Positions 1 through 8,678 of a stretch of DNA of 50,854 bases are shown in pieces. Location of the stretch: NCBI RefSeq assembly GCF_027023985.1, contig NZ_JALVTW010000009.1:1-50854 (forward strand), given 5' to 3'. The notes beneath the pieces are model-generated. The model worked only from the letters and a program-made list of their open reading frames with translations. It searched no databases and had not been told where the DNA came from. How positions within the stretch are numbered: position 1 is the first letter of the stretch; every line of letters starts with the position of its first letter. The position numbers and the translations under genes were made by a program. Source of the DNA: Persephonella sp. Lineage in GTDB: Bacteria; Aquificota; Aquificia; Aquificales; Hydrogenothermaceae.

Positions 1-194
1 TCTTTAAACTCTGGAAAATCTTCTAATTTATTATTTATATATTCAATTAGATTTGGTCTTAAAAAATTCTTAAAATATTTTCTTTTTATTTTTAAAAGAT
101 TTACATATCCACTTTTACCTTCTATTTCTGCGCCTGCAAAAAGGTTCTCAAGAATATCCCAAAATCTTTTTTCATAAATTTCTTTTTGTTCCAT
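1..194 (-). CDS. Partial gene, N-terminus of a possible DNA methyltransferase
   Basis: An open frame starts at an ATG at 194 and runs off the left edge with no stop, giving about 64 residues that begin MEQKEIYEKRFWDIL and contain GAEIEGKSGYVNL. From memory, this layout (FWD.L...F.GAEIEGKSGY.NL..IK..YF) resembles the N-terminus of large site-specific adenine DNA methyltransferases found beside restriction genes. No catalytic motif lies inside the window, so the identity rests on this resemblance and on its position after hsdR on the same strand. The 179 bases between it and hsdR contain no intact gene that I can see. Confidence 0.45.
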   Translation of the reverse strand, partial: MEQKEIYEKRFWDILENLFAGAEIEGKSGYVNLLKIKRKYFKNFLRPNLIEYINNKLEDFPEFK

Positions 195-373
195 AAATTT
201 ATTATATTATATGGAACTGATATAAGTTTCCCTTCTATATCTACCAAATCTTGCATAGAATACAGGTTTCCTTAATTTTTGCGGCTATTGTCTTATCTCT
301 TTTTATTAACTGTCCTGTGCTTTTAAGTATCCTGAAAATGTAATTTTTCAAAAACAGAACATTTTAAAATAAA

Positions 374-3300
374 CTAAGCAGCAATAGGATAATCTTTATA
401 AAGTTCTTCTGCCTGCTTGTAGATAAAATTAACTAATTTTGATGTTGCTTTAAATTTGTGTTTCCTTAATATTCTTTTTATTGCAGTTCTTACTTTTGCT
501 TTATGTTGCTCACTTTTTGTCCAGTCAATAATAAGCTGTGATTTTATTTTTTCTGTTAGTTCCTTTGCTACATTTATAATTCTTTCATCATATTTACAGT
601 CTGAAGTTCCAATTAAAAGGTCATAAAAAGCTTCTTCTTCCTCTGAAAGTCCTAATTTTTCTCTACATGCGTTTATATTTTTAAGCTCTTTTGCTAAATC
701 CTGAAGTTGATTTATTACTTCTTCTACCGTTAGTATTCTGTTGTTATATTTTTTTATCAGTTCATCAATTCTTTCTTGAAATGATTTTCTTTTAGCTTTA
801 TTCCTTTTTAATCTTACTTTTATCTGGTCTTTTAAAAGACTTTCAAAAACTTTTATTCTCGCTTCTTTATTAGAAATATTATTTAGATATTTAATAAAAT
901 CAGGATCAAAAATTGAAACCTCTTCCTGCGTAGTATCTATTCCAAATATATTTTTTATCTTTGAAGCTTTAACTGATTTATCTACAAGATGTTTAACTGC
1001 ATTTTCTATTTCATCTGAAATATCCAGTTCTTTATGGGGATTATATTTTCTTATTATTCTTGCTACATTCTGGAAAAACTCTAAATCATCTTTTATCTCT
1101 ATTGCTTCTTTTTCTGTGCTAACCAGAGCAAAGGCTTTGGTTAATGCTGAAACTTGTTTTAAAAACTCTTTCATTTCGTTGGGGTCTTTTGTGATTTTAG
1201 TATATATTTCTTGAAGAAGTCTTGCTTGTTCAGTATTTGATAGCTTTTTCCAGTTTTCAAAATTTATTCTCCCAAGGTAAGACTTTACAATTTCATACTT
1301 TTCCAGCATTAGTTTTACAGCATCTTCTATTGGAATAACTGCATCCTTGATAATATCCTGTGTATAGACTGATAAGGATTTCTTTAAGTCATCTGTTATT
1401 CCTATGTAGTCAACTATAAGACCACCTGTTTTACCGGGATAAACTCTGTTTACTCTGGCTATTGCCTGTAAAAGAGAATGATTTTTCATAGGTTTGTCTA
1501 TATACATTGTAGAAACAACAGGAGCATCAAAACCTGTTAACCACATATCAACGACAATTACTATTTTTAACGGGTCATCTGGATTTTTAAATCTTGTTGC
1601 AAGTTCTTTTATCTCTTGCTGGCTTCTTGTGTGCGGCCAAAATTCCTGCGGGTCATGGCTTTTGCTTCCTGACATAACAACAGCTATTTCTGGGCAGTTT
1701 GGTTGTTTTTTCATAAGATTATACATCTCTACTGCTGCCGCTCTACTTACGCAAACAACCATAGCCTTTGTATCAAGTTCTAATGAGTTAAAATGCCTGA
1801 CTATATCTTTTGCTATTTTTTCCAATCTGTCTGGATTTCTTATAAGCATTTCAAGGGTTGAAAATCTTTTCTTCAGTCCTTCTTTTTTCTCTTCCTCAAT
1901 GGCTTTTGTAATATCTTCAAACTCAAGGTCTAAAAAATGCTCTGCAAGGTGTAGCTCTGTAAATCTTGCCTCATAGTAAATGGGAACTATAGTTCCATCT
2001 TCAACGGCATTTTTAATCGTATAAACTCCTGCATAATCTCCAAAGACGGCAGTTGTTGACCTGTCATCTGTTTCTATAGGTGTTCCTGTAAATCCTATAA
2101 ACATAGCATTTGGAAGGGCAAGTCTTACATTCTGGGCAAATTTTTTATACTGTGAGCGGTGGGCTTCGTCTGCAATTATAATTATGTTTTCCCTTTCTGA
2201 TATGGTAGGAAATTTTTTGCCTTCTTTTCTTTCTTCATCTGTTAGCTGGAATTTTTGGATTGTTGTAAATATTATTCCACCGGATTTTTTATCTAATTTT
2301 TCCCTTAAATCTTTTATACTGTCTGCTATTTCTACATACTCTTTTAGCTCGGTTTTTAAAAATGTTTTTGATAGCTGGTCGTCAAGTTCTGTTCTATCTG
2401 TTAGCATCACAACTGTCGGGTTTTTTAGCTCTTTAGACTTAATAGCTTTCCTGACATAAAAAACCATAGACAAAGACTTTCCGCTTCCCTGTGTATGCCA
2501 GAAAGTTCCTATTCTTTTGTCAGTGGAATTTAAAGCTTTTAATGTATTTTTAATTGCTTTTCTTACATCGTAAAATTGATGATACATAGCAATTTTTTTA
2601 ATGATAGTTTCTCCGTCTTTCTCAAATACTACAAAATCCTTTATGTATTCTAAAAGCCTTTCTTTATTAAATAATCCTTTTATTAAAACTTCTAAAGATG
2701 GTATTGTATCTTCTTGATAATCGTATTTATCTTTAATCCCTCTCCATTTTGAAAATCTATCGTAAGAAGCTGTTAGACTTCCTATTCTTGTTTCAAGTAG
2801 ATTACTGATTACTAAAATTTCGTTGTAATAAAAGATTTGAGGTGCAAGTTCTTTATAGTTTTGTATTTGTCTGTAAGCTTCTTTTAAGGATCTATCAAGA
2901 TTTTTTAATTCAAACAAAGCTATCGGAAGACCATTTATAAACAAAACAATATCAAATCTAACTCCATCTTTATTAACTTCTTTAACTACAAACTGATTAG
3001 CTACTAAGAACTGGTTATTTTCAGGGTTTTTAAAATCTATTAGTTTTACGATGTCTGTTTTTATGTTTCCCTTACTGTCTTTATACTCAACAGGAACGCC
3101 ATTTATAAGTAATTTGTGGAAATTTAAATTTGTATGTTCTAAACTTGGCTGAGCTATTGATAAAAGTCTTTTGTAAACCTCTTCTAATGTAGTTTCTGGT
3201 ATATGTGGATTTATTTTTTTTAGGCTTTCTAAAAATCTATTTTTCAGTATTACGCTTGATAGGTTTTCTCTTTCTTGATTTTCAGGAATTAACTGGCTTC

Positions 3301-3382
3301 CATGAATATAATCCCAACCTTCCCCTTCTAACCAATCTAAAGCTGGTTGTTCTACTAACTTGTCTTCTGTTATATTGCTCAT
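374..3382 (-). CDS. hsdR: Type I restriction enzyme R subunit (HsdR)
   Basis: This 1002-residue protein is the motor and nuclease subunit of a type I restriction-modification complex. It translocates and cuts DNA when HsdS meets an unmethylated target. The N-terminal third has the HSDR_N nuclease signature (FDIVLFINGLPIALFELKN, with the acidic residue and ELK of a PD-(D/E)XK fold). It is followed by the superfamily-2 motor: Walker A HTQGSGKS near residue 300, the DEAH box ADEAHRSQY and motif III GFTGTP. The C-terminal helical region binds the methylase core. Length is normal for the family and I see no frame break. The start ATG overlaps the stop of a decayed PIN toxin reading frame (ATGA). 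hsdR is therefore separated from hsdM and hsdS by an ATPase and a dead toxin-antitoxin pair. Confidence 0.96.
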   Translation of the reverse strand: MSNITEDKLVEQPALDWLEGEGWDYIHGSQLIPENQERENLSSVILKNRFLESLKKINPHIPETTLEEVYKRLLSIAQPSLEHTNLNFHKLLINGVPVEYKDSKGNIKTDIVKLIDFKNPENNQFLVANQFVVKEVNKDGVRFDIVLFINGLPIALFELKNLDRSLKEAYRQIQNYKELAPQIFYYNEILVISNLLETRIGSLTASYDRFSKWRGIKDKYDYQEDTIPSLEVLIKGLFNKERLLEYIKDFVVFEKDGETIIKKIAMYHQFYDVRKAIKNTLKALNSTDKRIGTFWHTQGSGKSLSMVFYVRKAIKSKELKNPTVVMLTDRTELDDQLSKTFLKTELKEYVEIADSIKDLREKLDKKSGGIIFTTIQKFQLTDEERKEGKKFPTISERENIIIIADEAHRSQYKKFAQNVRLALPNAMFIGFTGTPIETDDRSTTAVFGDYAGVYTIKNAVEDGTIVPIYYEARFTELHLAEHFLDLEFEDITKAIEEEKKEGLKKRFSTLEMLIRNPDRLEKIAKDIVRHFNSLELDTKAMVVCVSRAAAVEMYNLMKKQPNCPEIAVVMSGSKSHDPQEFWPHTRSQQEIKELATRFKNPDDPLKIVIVVDMWLTGFDAPVVSTMYIDKPMKNHSLLQAIARVNRVYPGKTGGLIVDYIGITDDLKKSLSVYTQDIIKDAVIPIEDAVKLMLEKYEIVKSYLGRINFENWKKLSNTEQARLLQEIYTKITKDPNEMKEFLKQVSALTKAFALVSTEKEAIEIKDDLEFFQNVARIIRKYNPHKELDISDEIENAVKHLVDKSVKASKIKNIFGIDTTQEEVSIFDPDFIKYLNNISNKEARIKVFESLLKDQIKVRLKRNKAKRKSFQERIDELIKKYNNRILTVEEVINQLQDLAKELKNINACREKLGLSEEEEAFYDLLIGTSDCKYDERIINVAKELTEKIKSQLIIDWTKSEQHKAKVRTAIKRILRKHKFKATSKLVNFIYKQAEELYKDYPIAA

Positions 3383-3598
3383 ATTAGTTTCTCTATAAAA
3401 TCTTTTGTGCTTATCTTTTTTATATCCGATGAGTAAAAATTATCATCGTTAGATAAAATTAAATCACACTCATTTTCTTTCTAAAAGAAGAGTATTTTCT
3501 AAATCTTTAAAGTTTTTGTCTTTTTGCATTATTTCTATTGCTTTTTCTGAATATTCGCTAATTACATTACCATCTACAAATACTCTTTTATAGTTCAC
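3379..3598 (-). pseudogene. Decayed PIN-domain (VapC-like) toxin
   Basis: A frame starting at GTG 3598 encodes a PIN-type N-terminus (YKRVFVDGNVISEYSEKA, with the metal-binding Asp) and then NFKDLENTLLL, and stops at 3470. The one-base-shifted frame continues with a typical PIN C-terminus (ENECDLILSNDDNFYSSD, then STKDFIEKL) and ends at 3379 inside the hsdR start codon. Even with the frames joined, the product is only about 72 residues, against about 130 for an intact PIN toxin, and the central part is missing. I read this as a toxin gene inactivated by an internal deletion plus a frameshift near 3473-3484. Confidence 0.7.
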
Positions 3599-3896
3599 TT
3601 CCCATTTGCTCCTTGATTTTTTGAATAATGAGATTTGGGTCTATTCCTTTAAAATACTTTCTTCTTTCTTTTATTCTTTTTAAAGCTTCTAACTTTTTCT
3701 TTTTTTCTATTTCTTTATAGACATTTTCTATAAGCTCTTATATTATCTTGCTTTGTGATTTATTCTCTATTTTTGCAAGTTCTTTTAGTTTTTCTTCAGT
3801 TTCTTTGAATAAAGTTATATTTTTTCTAACTTTGCTTTGTTTTTTACTTTTTAGTTTTATCTTTGCACCTTTTAAATTTTTGTTATACGCATAAAT
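3588..3896 (-). pseudogene. Decayed ribbon-helix-helix antitoxin
   Basis: The frame reads VRKNITLFKETEEKLKELA, then IENKSQSKII, a TAA stop at 3738-3740, and then ELIENVYKEIEKKKK and onward to a second stop at 3588. The first part matches the start of a ribbon-helix-helix antitoxin, and the part after the stop continues the same domain (usual form: SxSEIIRELIEE). A nonsense codon therefore interrupts a once continuous gene. There is no clear ATG start; the frame opens at an ATT near 3896. Its end overlaps the GTG start of the PIN remnant, the usual antitoxin-toxin coupling. Confidence 0.62.
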
Positions 3897-3928
3897 TTAT
3901 ACATAAACTAAATTGCGTCAACTTGGAT

Positions 3929-5089
3929 TTATAGGCTTTGATATTTTTCAAAACTATCAATTAATATTTTTTTGTTTGCTATAAATTCGTTAAACAGTTT
4001 AAGTTGCTTTTCGTTTAATTTTCTTCCATATTTTACTTCAATAAGAGTTTTATCATCTGTTAGAAAATCAAGTTCTATGCCATCTTGTAAAACATAACAA
4101 GGATTTTTATTTTTGATTTTTAGAAAAACTAAATTCTCAAAGACTGCTCCTAAATCCCTAAACCCTGTAATAACATTTCTTATTCCAACATCTCCAGCAT
4201 ATATTTTTTTGGGAGATTTTAGCCTTTCATTCAGTTTTCCACATCTTTCTATTGCATATATAATGTATGTGTCTAAAAAATATTCAAAAAATCTTTTTGC
4301 TGTATCTGGGCTTATGTCTAACACTTTTGATATTTTATTTAAACTTATCTGTTTCCCCGCTCTTTCCATTAGTAAGAAGAAAAATTCTTTTAAAGCTGTT
4401 TTTTCTTTTATGTTGTGCATAGCTATTATATCTTTATAAAGGATATCATCAATAAGCCGTTTTACGTATTCTAAATCCTCTGTTAAAACATATTCTGGAA
4501 TTCCTCCAATTTTCATATAATCCTCAAAATAAGCTTTTAATAAGTGTTTATCTGCTTTTTTAATTTTTATTCCTTTAAAGTTTAAGAATTCGTAAAAATC
4601 AAGTGGCAAAATTTCTGTAATTTTTTCTCTTCCTGTTAAAAAAGCTTTTTTGTCTTTTAGAACAGATGCTGAAGATGAAGAAACAAATATTTTTGCATTG
4701 TAAAGGTCGTATAGATTTTTTAACTGCACTGAAAAATCTTTTTTATATGTAATTTCATCTAAAAACAGATAAATTTTTTCTGAAAAAGGTATTTTTTGAA
4801 GCTTTAAATACTCTTCTATAATGTCTAATATGCTTAAATTTTCTAACTTATAGAAATCCAATGATATAAAGAATATACAATTTGGTAATACATTTTTTTC
4901 TTTTATCAATTTACTTATAAGTATTTTCATTATTGATGTTTTACCTATACGGCGAAGTCCTGTAATTATTTCAATAGATGGATTATCTATAGATGATATT
5001 AAAGGTATTGTATATTTAGGTCTATCAATGAAATCTGTTTTAAATTCTCCTTCCCACCATGGATTAAATCTGTAAAAAATCTCTTCCAA
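3929..5089 (-). CDS. AAA-type ATPase with DUF4143 domain
   Basis: This 386-residue protein belongs to the family with an N-terminal AAA_14 ATPase domain and a C-terminal DUF4143 domain, which has a restriction-nuclease-like fold. Visible are a Walker A motif GLRRIGKTS near residue 45, a Walker B segment IYLFLDEI near residue 105, a winged-helix-like stretch (SLNKISKVLDISPDTAKRFF) and the C-terminal ELDFLTDDKTLIEVKYGRK, with the D...E.K arrangement of that fold. The molecular role of the family is not established; members are common in thermophiles and accessory regions. It sits between hsdS and hsdR, and twin palindromes lie upstream, which suggests its own promoter and control separate from the restriction genes. 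Confidence 0.85.
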   Translation of the reverse strand: MEEIFYRFNPWWEGEFKTDFIDRPKYTIPLISSIDNPSIEIITGLRRIGKTSIMKILISKLIKEKNVLPNCIFFISLDFYKLENLSILDIIEEYLKLQKIPFSEKIYLFLDEITYKKDFSVQLKNLYDLYNAKIFVSSSSASVLKDKKAFLTGREKITEILPLDFYEFLNFKGIKIKKADKHLLKAYFEDYMKIGGIPEYVLTEDLEYVKRLIDDILYKDIIAMHNIKEKTALKEFFFLLMERAGKQISLNKISKVLDISPDTAKRFFEYFLDTYIIYAIERCGKLNERLKSPKKIYAGDVGIRNVITGFRDLGAVFENLVFLKIKNKNPCYVLQDGIELDFLTDDKTLIEVKYGRKLNEKQLKLFNEFIANKKILIDSFEKYQSL

Positions 5090-5123
5090 TTTATTTGTCC
5101 TTAGCTTAATAATTTATGTATAA

Positions 5124-5144
5124 ATATACGACACCATCGTATAT
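5124..5144. promoter_or_regulatory. Palindrome 1 upstream of the DUF4143 ATPase gene (candidate operator)
   Basis: Perfect inverted repeat with 8-bp arms ATATACGA and TCGTATAT around a 5-bp spacer. Its centre is 45 bp upstream of the ATPase start codon, inside the expected promoter region. A second copy of the core lies 33 bp further upstream. The regulator is unknown. Confidence 0.55.
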
Positions 5145-5157
5145 AAATCAAGAATTT

Positions 5158-5176
5158 TATACGATACTATCGTATA
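5158..5176. promoter_or_regulatory. Palindrome 2 upstream of the DUF4143 ATPase gene (candidate operator)
   Basis: Inverted repeat with 7-bp arms TATACGA and TCGTATA around a 5-bp spacer, sharing the core ACGA-N5-TCGT with palindrome 1. It lies two bases beyond the hsdS stop codon. No T run follows it, so a terminator is unlikely. Confidence 0.55.
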
Positions 5177-5178
5177 GT

Positions 5179-6495
5179 TTAAACTTTAACTCTGATTTGT
5201 CCTGTTATTAGCTTTGGTAGTAGTGTGTCTCGCAATTGGGTTAGAGTTTGGATTTGATTGTTTTGTTTTTTATTCATAATATTTTTAGCAAAATTTGAAA
5301 ATTTATTTTGTAATTCTTTGGGCGGAATATAAATTTTAAATGTTTTTAAAAAAGATTTTAATTGAAAATTACTAATTCCTGTGCTTTCTGTTTGATAATT
5401 AGCCATAACTCCTTTTGAGTAAAGATATTTCCAATAAAAATAAATAAATTCTGGTCTCGCACTTTTATTTACTATTAACTTACGGCAAAAATTGGAAAAT
5501 ACTAAAGGATATGTGGAGTTTTCTATTATGGATTTAGAAACATAAAAAATTCTACCTGTTGGTTGACCTTTAGTCCCGCCAGATAACTCAATCAAAAGTT
5601 CTCCTTCTTTTAACTTCCTTTTTTCTAAAGATGATGACTTTATATATCTTATTGGAAGGTTATCATACAACCCTATATCCAAATTTTTAAAATCTGTTCC
5701 TCTTATAGCATATACTTTTTTATTAAATTTACCTTTTACAGTTTCTTTTCCCCAATCTCCACCGATTGTATCTTTAATTAGCTCCCCAAAAGTTCCAACT
5801 CTCCATCCTTTAGGGATTTTTCCAAGTTCACTGTCTATAAATTCACCACCACTTGATTTATAGGGTTTTCCCTCTTCATTTGGAAACTCAAAATCTATAA
5901 ACCATCTCTTAAAAATAGTTTTTGCTATTTCTTCAAGGGTTTTATTTTGCTCCATTAAATTTTCTATCTGGTCGTCTATACTTCCTAAAATATCTGCAAT
6001 TTTTTCTTGTTCGGGTATAGGTGGGAGGAATATTTCCAATTGTTTTAAAGCAGAACCTGAAACTTCTTTAAAAGTTGAACCAGACGCTATACTTTCTAAT
6101 TTAGGTTTATTTAGTTTTAACCAATAATATAAAAATTCATTGTTAAGCTTATTCTTTTCTTTAATAATAAAAGAACGAAATCCTTGATTTGTAGCTAATT
6201 CCTTACCCGCAATAGCAACATAACCAATAGGTGCTCTTGAAGATAATAAAACTGTTCCTCTAGGTAAAAGTTTAGCTGATGATTTTTTTAATCCAAGTTC
6301 TGTGATATTTTTACTTCCCCTATAGATATATCTATATCGAAAATTTGATAAATCTTTAGGGGTTATCCAAGATATATTTCCATTCCAATATTTAGGATTT
6401 TTTGTTGAAGGAGTTCCACCACCTACAATTTCTGCAATCTCCCCCAACTTCCTAATTTCCCAACCTTCAGGGATTTTTATATTCATTATTTCCAT
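5179..6495 (-). CDS. hsdS: Type I restriction-modification specificity subunit (HsdS)
   Basis: This 438-residue protein chooses the DNA target for both methylation and cleavage. It has the standard layout of two target-recognition domains, each beginning with a GW..KLGE-type segment (IPEGWEIRKLGEIAEI at the start; GKIPKGWRVGTFGELIKD near residue 230). Each is followed by a helical spacer (PIPEQEKIADILGSIDDQIE near residue 160; a shorter one at the end, finishing LRDTLLPKLITGQIRV). Two possible ATG starts lie 9 bases apart (6495 and 6486); neither has a strong ribosome site. The start lies inside the end of the upstream small ORF (29-base overlap), so translation is probably coupled. Confidence 0.95.
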   Translation of the reverse strand: MEIMNIKIPEGWEIRKLGEIAEIVGGGTPSTKNPKYWNGNISWITPKDLSNFRYRYIYRGSKNITELGLKKSSAKLLPRGTVLLSSRAPIGYVAIAGKELATNQGFRSFIIKEKNKLNNEFLYYWLKLNKPKLESIASGSTFKEVSGSALKQLEIFLPPIPEQEKIADILGSIDDQIENLMEQNKTLEEIAKTIFKRWFIDFEFPNEEGKPYKSSGGEFIDSELGKIPKGWRVGTFGELIKDTIGGDWGKETVKGKFNKKVYAIRGTDFKNLDIGLYDNLPIRYIKSSSLEKRKLKEGELLIELSGGTKGQPTGRIFYVSKSIIENSTYPLVFSNFCRKLIVNKSARPEFIYFYWKYLYSKGVMANYQTESTGISNFQLKSFLKTFKIYIPPKELQNKFSNFAKNIMNKKQNNQIQTLTQLRDTLLPKLITGQIRVKV

Positions 6496-6928
6496 CTATA
6501 TATTCAATGTTTGGTTTATCCTTTCCTAAAATCACAAATAAAGCAAGTTTATATCTGTATTTTCCATTAGGATTTATAAAATCTTTTAGTTTCCTAATAT
6601 CATCTTTAAACTGTTTTTTATCACTCCACCATGTTTTAAATTCAATTGCTAACAAATTATATTCATTGCTTCCTCTTTTATGCAAAATAATATCTGGGTA
6701 TGTTCCATTAACAGAATGCTCTGTTCTTTTAACATCATCAAAATTTCTGTTGTATTCAAAATCCAAATCATAACCTTTAAACTCAGAATTTTTTAAAAGC
6801 TCATAAAAATAAATACCAAACCAAAAAACAATACTTCTTTCATGAACTCTATTTTCTATAAGATATTTTTGTTCCTGATAAACTTTATCCAAAGCTTTTT
6901 TTACAAGTTCAATTAAATTTTCATTCAA
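6467..6928 (-). CDS. Small PD-(D/E)XK nuclease-like protein within the hsd operon
   Basis: This 153-residue protein of unknown function is encoded between hsdM and hsdS. The segment GTYPDIILHKRGSNEYN followed by LLAIEFKTWW gives the D...ExK arrangement of a PD-(D/E)XK nuclease core, with a conserved-looking H-E-R-S segment (RVHERSIVFWFG) before it. It overlaps the hsdM end by 8 bases and the hsdS start by 29 bases, so all three are likely translated as a unit. It is not a standard type I subunit. It may be an accessory nuclease or a non-catalytic relative. The fold call is from motif pattern only. Confidence 0.7.
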   Translation of the reverse strand: MNENLIELVKKALDKVYQEQKYLIENRVHERSIVFWFGIYFYELLKNSEFKGYDLDFEYNRNFDDVKRTEHSVNGTYPDIILHKRGSNEYNLLAIEFKTWWSDKKQFKDDIRKLKDFINPNGKYRYKLALFVILGKDKPNIEYIDGNNEYKNP

Positions 6929-8522
6929 TCTTAAACCCCAGCTCTGCCAAATTTTGTTTTATCTTTTCCTCAAGCTCCCTTGACTTTTTAAATTGCTCTG
7001 ATAATTCTTTTGTTAACCTTGCCATTTTTTCTTCAAAAGGTTCGCTGTCTTCTTCTATTTCTGCAATTCCAACATAACGACCGGGAGTTAATATATAATC
7101 ATGTTCTTTAATTTCATCTATCGTTGCAACTTTACAAAAGCCTTCTATATCTTTATACTCTGGATAGCCTTTTTCTCCTCTGTAGCTTCTATAAGTGCTT
7201 GCTATTTTCTGAATATGTTCATCTGTAAACTCATTTAAATTTCTTGACACTGGATTATAAAGCTCCCTTGCATCTATAAATAGAGTTTCCCCTTTTCTGT
7301 TCCTAAATCTTTTATCTGCTTTATTTTTTGTTAAAATCCATATACAAGCTGGAATTTGCACGGTATAAAACATTTTAGGTGGCAGGGCAATTATACAATC
7401 TACAAGGTCATCTTCAATGATAGCTTTTCTTATTTCTCCTTCTTTTCCACCGGCAGATAAAGAACCATTAGCCATAACTGTTGCACAAATTCCGTTATCT
7501 GCTAAATGATAAATAAAATGCTGTATCCATAAAAAATTAGCATTTCCACTTTTTGCTTTGTTAGGGTCTTTAGGAACTACTCCATATTTAAATCTTACAT
7601 CTCCTTCAAGCTCTTGTGAGTTGTAGTTGTTATAGTTAAAAGGTGGATTAGTCAATATATAATCAGCTTTTAATGCTTTGTGTAAATCATTTGCTAAAGT
7701 ATCACCTTGTTTGATATTTTCAAAAGGTAATCCATGAATAGCAAGGTTCATTTTACATATTCTAACTGTTGCAGGGTTGCTTTCCTGTCCATATATACTT
7801 AAAGGTTTTCCTTTATGCCTTTTTACAAATTTTGCACTTTGAACAAACATTCCACCACTTCCACAGGCAGGGTCATAAATCCTTCCTTCCATAGGCTCTA
7901 TAAGTTCAACCATCAGTTTAACTATGCTTTCAGGTGTAAAAAATTCACCGCCTTTTTGCCCAAGTTTCTGTGAAAACTTACGCATAAAATATCCATAAAT
8001 AGTTCCGAATACATCACCAATGCTCTCATCTTTGTTTTCTATATATTCTTCATAATGGATATTATTAAAAATATTTAATAGCCTTCCTAATTTTTCAGGT
8101 GGTATTTCAGAGCGGACAAACTCTTTAGGTAAAACACCTTTTAAGGAAGGATTTTCATTTTCTATTTCAATCATAGCTTCATCTAAAAGCTTTGGTATAT
8201 CCTCAGAAGTTGCATTGTTTATTAGATATTCCCATCTTGCCTTTTCCGGAATATAAAAAATCCCTTGTGATATATACTCGTCTTTATCCTCTAAAATTTC
8301 TTTTTTTTCTTTTTCATCTTCAGTGAAATACTCACTTTCAGGGTCTTGTATTTCTTCTAATAACTGCTTTCTTCTTTTTTCAAAAGCATCAGAAACATAC
8401 TTCAAAAATAAAATTCCCAAAACAATATCTTTATACTTTGCTGGATCTATACTCCCCCATAACTCTGTTGCACTTTCCCAGAGTTTATTTTCAAGTTCTT
8501 TAAGTTTTTCCACTTTGGGCAT
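6921..8522 (-). CDS. hsdM: Type I restriction-modification methyltransferase subunit (HsdM)
   Basis: N6-adenine DNA methyltransferase subunit of the type I system, about 533 residues from the chosen start. It has the HsdM N-terminal helical domain (LWGSIDPAKYKDIVLGILFL), the SAM-binding motif I (IYDPACGSGGMF) and the catalytic motif IV (TNPPFN). I chose the ATG at 8522 because GGAG lies 8 bases upstream. Extending the frame to 8657 would run it through a tRNA-Leu gene, which cannot be right. It is the first gene of the hsd cluster, directly downstream of the tRNA on the same strand. Confidence 0.96.
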   Translation of the reverse strand: MPKVEKLKELENKLWESATELWGSIDPAKYKDIVLGILFLKYVSDAFEKRRKQLLEEIQDPESEYFTEDEKEKKEILEDKDEYISQGIFYIPEKARWEYLINNATSEDIPKLLDEAMIEIENENPSLKGVLPKEFVRSEIPPEKLGRLLNIFNNIHYEEYIENKDESIGDVFGTIYGYFMRKFSQKLGQKGGEFFTPESIVKLMVELIEPMEGRIYDPACGSGGMFVQSAKFVKRHKGKPLSIYGQESNPATVRICKMNLAIHGLPFENIKQGDTLANDLHKALKADYILTNPPFNYNNYNSQELEGDVRFKYGVVPKDPNKAKSGNANFLWIQHFIYHLADNGICATVMANGSLSAGGKEGEIRKAIIEDDLVDCIIALPPKMFYTVQIPACIWILTKNKADKRFRNRKGETLFIDARELYNPVSRNLNEFTDEHIQKIASTYRSYRGEKGYPEYKDIEGFCKVATIDEIKEHDYILTPGRYVGIAEIEEDSEPFEEKMARLTKELSEQFKKSRELEEKIKQNLAELGFKIE

Positions 8523-8579
8523 ATTATTCTCCATATAAAAAATTAGGGAAAATTGAACAAGGACTGGATTTAGTATTAA

Positions 8580-8663
8580 TGCCCGAGGCGGGAGTCGAAC
8601 CCGCACGCCCTTGCGGGCAGGGGATTTTGAGTCCCCCGCGTCTGCCAATTCCGCCACTCGGGC
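8580..8663 (-). tRNA. tRNA-Leu, anticodon CAA
   Basis: A complete cloverleaf with a long class II variable arm. The acceptor stem pairs GCCCGAG with CTCGGGC, the anticodon loop is CTCAAAA with anticodon CAA (complement of 8627-8629), the variable arm is built on CCCGCAAGGGC and the T loop carries GTTCGACTC. The discriminator base is A at 8580 and no CCA is encoded. It reads UUG leucine codons. The restriction region begins at its 3' side. Confidence 0.96.
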
Positions 8664-8678
8664 TCTTACATTATTATA

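Noticed and set aside
195-373. Short peptide-like frames on the minus strand between hsdR and the partial methyltransferase gene
   Set aside because: Each is cut by stops after 20-30 codons in every frame and shows no family resemblance that I can defend.
5158-5176. Palindrome after hsdS as a terminator
   Set aside because: The stem is short and AT-rich, no T run follows, and a second copy 33 bp away fits an operator better.
1-8580. Attachment-site repeat of the tRNA-Leu 3' end bounding the restriction region
   Set aside because: I found no second copy of the tRNA end in the window. It could lie further left, so integration at the tRNA remains only a possibility.
8523-8657. Extension of the hsdM frame upstream of ATG 8522
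   Set aside because: The extra codons run through the tRNA-Leu gene, and the ATG at 8522 has its own ribosome site.
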